This document shows positions 62,844 to 64,000 of a stretch of 64,000 nucleotides of DNA, in pieces. Every line of letters begins with the position of its first letter. Positions within the stretch are counted from its first letter, which is position 1. A program made the translations under genes and the position numbers. The notes beneath the pieces were generated by a model. The model did no database searches. It was not told where the DNA came from and saw only the letters and a list, made by a program, of their open reading frames with translations. This stretch comes from Bacteroidales bacterium (lineage in GTDB: Bacteria > Bacteroidota > Bacteroidia > Bacteroidales > P3). The DNA is taken from contig JAFROL010000020.1 of assembly GCA_017429685.1 (NCBI GenBank), forward strand, positions 1 to 64,000, read 5' to 3'.

Positions 62844-64000
62844 ATGCGAAAACTCTGTTATATATTCATTGTTGCTCTCCTTGCCTCTTCCTGCGGACGG
62901 GTCGCTGTCACAAAGACAATCGACCCCAAGTCTGTGGATTTCGAGGCTGTCTACGACGAGAATTTCGACAATGTGCTCTATCCCTCAATGATGTTGGCTT
63001 TGGCCAGCTATAGGGGCAACGAAATGGACTCGCTGTTCAGCGTCAGCGTCACCGCTCCGCAGAACAATGCGGTTATGCGCATCGTGGTCGACTCCACTTT
63101 GCTTAACTACGTGAGCATCACGCAGGAAACCCTGCCGCGTAAGGGAATGCGCTATTCCTTCGCGCCGGTTATCAAGTGGAAATACGAAACCCTCTACCGT
63201 ATGCGGCAACAGGGATTTATCGATCTCACTTTCACCTGCTTCATCAATGACGAACAGGTCGATGTGAAAAACATTCGCCTTAACTATCGGCCTACGAATG
63301 AGTGTCTTATGTCACTTATCGGCAAAGATGGCAGCTACCACGACTACCGGTGGCTTTTTGCCGCCTACGTCAACGAGGACCATCCAAAAATCGACGGCAT
63401 CCTCAGCGAAATCCTCTCGCAGGGCATTGTCACCATTTTCGATGGCGCCCGCACTGAAAAGAAAACCGAGACCCAGATGCGTGCCATCTGGTACTATGCC
63501 CTCAGCCGCGGTTTGGCCTATTCTTCAATTACCTGTACCTCCAACGGCTCCAAACGCTCCAATTCGCAATATATTCGCTTTTTCGACGATGTCTATCGCA
63601 ACCGGCAGGCCAACTGCATCGACGCCTGTGTCTTTTTCTCCTCCATTATGCGCAAAGTGGGGCTGCAGCCCATCATTTTCGTCGACCCCTGCCACGCATA
63701 TCTCGGATACTATACCGACAAGACTAAGAAGAAAATCGCCCTGCTCGAGACGACGATTACAGGGTGGGTCAACCTGCCCGACCTCGACGACCATTACGAT
63801 GCCGAAACAGGGATGCTCGAAGAAAAATATTACAATAAAATTTCTAAATATTTGACCGATAAACAAAAAGAATCCTGTTTGGCAGGCAAGATGACGCTCG
63901 ACGATATCAAGAAAGCCGTCGCCAACAATCTCTTCGACCGCGCCTCCGAATATCAGAAAGACAACTACAAAAATAACAAATCGCTCTATTCCGACCCCAA
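62844..64000 (+). CDS. transglutaminase-like lipoprotein, cut by window end
   Basis: At least 385 residues are encoded, and the frame is still open at the last base. The signal peptide CYIFIVALLASSCG has its lipobox Cys near residue 16. The middle is beta-rich (about 30-160). A transglutaminase-like cysteine proteinase core follows: CIDACVFFSSIMRKVGLQPI with the candidate catalytic Cys near residue 256, and the His in DPCHAYLGYYTD. The function in such lipoproteins is unknown. The ATG at 62844 is supported by the signal peptide immediately after it. Confidence 0.83.
   Translation, partial: MRKLCYIFIVALLASSCGRVAVTKTIDPKSVDFEAVYDENFDNVLYPSMMLALASYRGNEMDSLFSVSVTAPQNNAVMRIVVDSTLLNYVSITQETLPRKGMRYSFAPVIKWKYETLYRMRQQGFIDLTFTCFINDEQVDVKNIRLNYRPTNECLMSLIGKDGSYHDYRWLFAAYVNEDHPKIDGILSEILSQGIVTIFDGARTEKKTETQMRAIWYYALSRGLAYSSITCTSNGSKRSNSQYIRFFDDVYRNRQANCIDACVFFSSIMRKVGLQPIIFVDPCHAYLGYYTDKTKKKIALLETTITGWVNLPDLDDHYDAETGMLEEKYYNKISKYLTDKQKESCLAGKMTLDDIKKAVANNLFDRASEYQKDNYKNNKSLYSDP

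Noticed and set aside
1..64000. tRNA, rRNA and tmRNA genes
   Set aside because: I saw no tRNA-like cloverleaf with a GTTCGA-type T-loop and no rRNA-like blocks; a tRNAscan run would be decisive.

Overview
The window reads as chromosomal DNA of a Bacteroidota bacterium, most probably order Bacteroidales. Supporting evidence: promoters of the Bacteroidota type (TAnnTTTG about 10-60 bases before genes), AT-rich leaders instead of Shine-Dalgarno sites, a T9SS component (PorW/SprE-like) and a T9SS cargo protein with a type A sorting domain, a ParC of the Bacteroidota form, and several families typical of the phylum (DUF3822 next to rsmD, DUF1573, DUF4199, DUF5715, an APH-RapZ fusion). I cannot name the genus.

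Layout. 0.2-12.8 kb: folC, parC, a GT4 glycosyltransferase overlapping hflX, topA divergent from a second GT4 gene, and lepB. 13.4-22.1 kb, minus strand: an Nfn/SudAB-like oxidoreductase fusion, then the tight operon leuS-nusB-DUF1573-yajC-ybbR-coaE. 22.4-25.8 kb: DUF4199, GT2, a gmhB-like phosphatase and a DUF5715 peptidase, with repeat arrays between them. 26.3-39.1 kb: ychF, porW, bactofilin, an orphan atpZ, an APH-RapZ fusion, a one-TM hypothetical, DUF3822-rsmD, purC-yfcC and an M28 peptidase. 39.2-45.4 kb: rarD, rhomboid, mutL, an orphan hypothetical and DUF1015. 51-64 kb: a 1337-residue secreted adhesin-like protein, a leucyl aminopeptidase, pdxA, polA-ruvC, an SNF-family transporter and an unfinished transglutaminase-like lipoprotein.

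The accessory part is 45.4-49.7 kb, between DUF1015 and gcvT. It holds a ParE-type toxin-antitoxin pair, a second pair whose PIN toxin is broken by one stop and one frameshift, an AT-rich foreign-looking gene with a one-base frameshift in its signal peptide, an antitoxin-RelE-nucleotidyltransferase triple, and a two-gene DUF5674 cassette bracketed by an exact duplicate of the 3' end of gcvT. The two toxin-antitoxin promoters lie in a direct repeat of about 98 bases (58 identical). In the right copy the same sequence also drives, to the right, what looks like a strongly folded RNA of at least 155 nt; the left copy keeps only its first hairpin.

The second unusual layer is intergenic. A roughly 105-base imperfect palindrome occurs four times (once inverted), and modular low-complexity arrays sit between many genes, in different combinations of a few unit types joined by a shared core. 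These arrays supply stop codons for two genes, end in a TTTTTAAT leader directly before four start codons, and one unit type lies in frame inside mutL.
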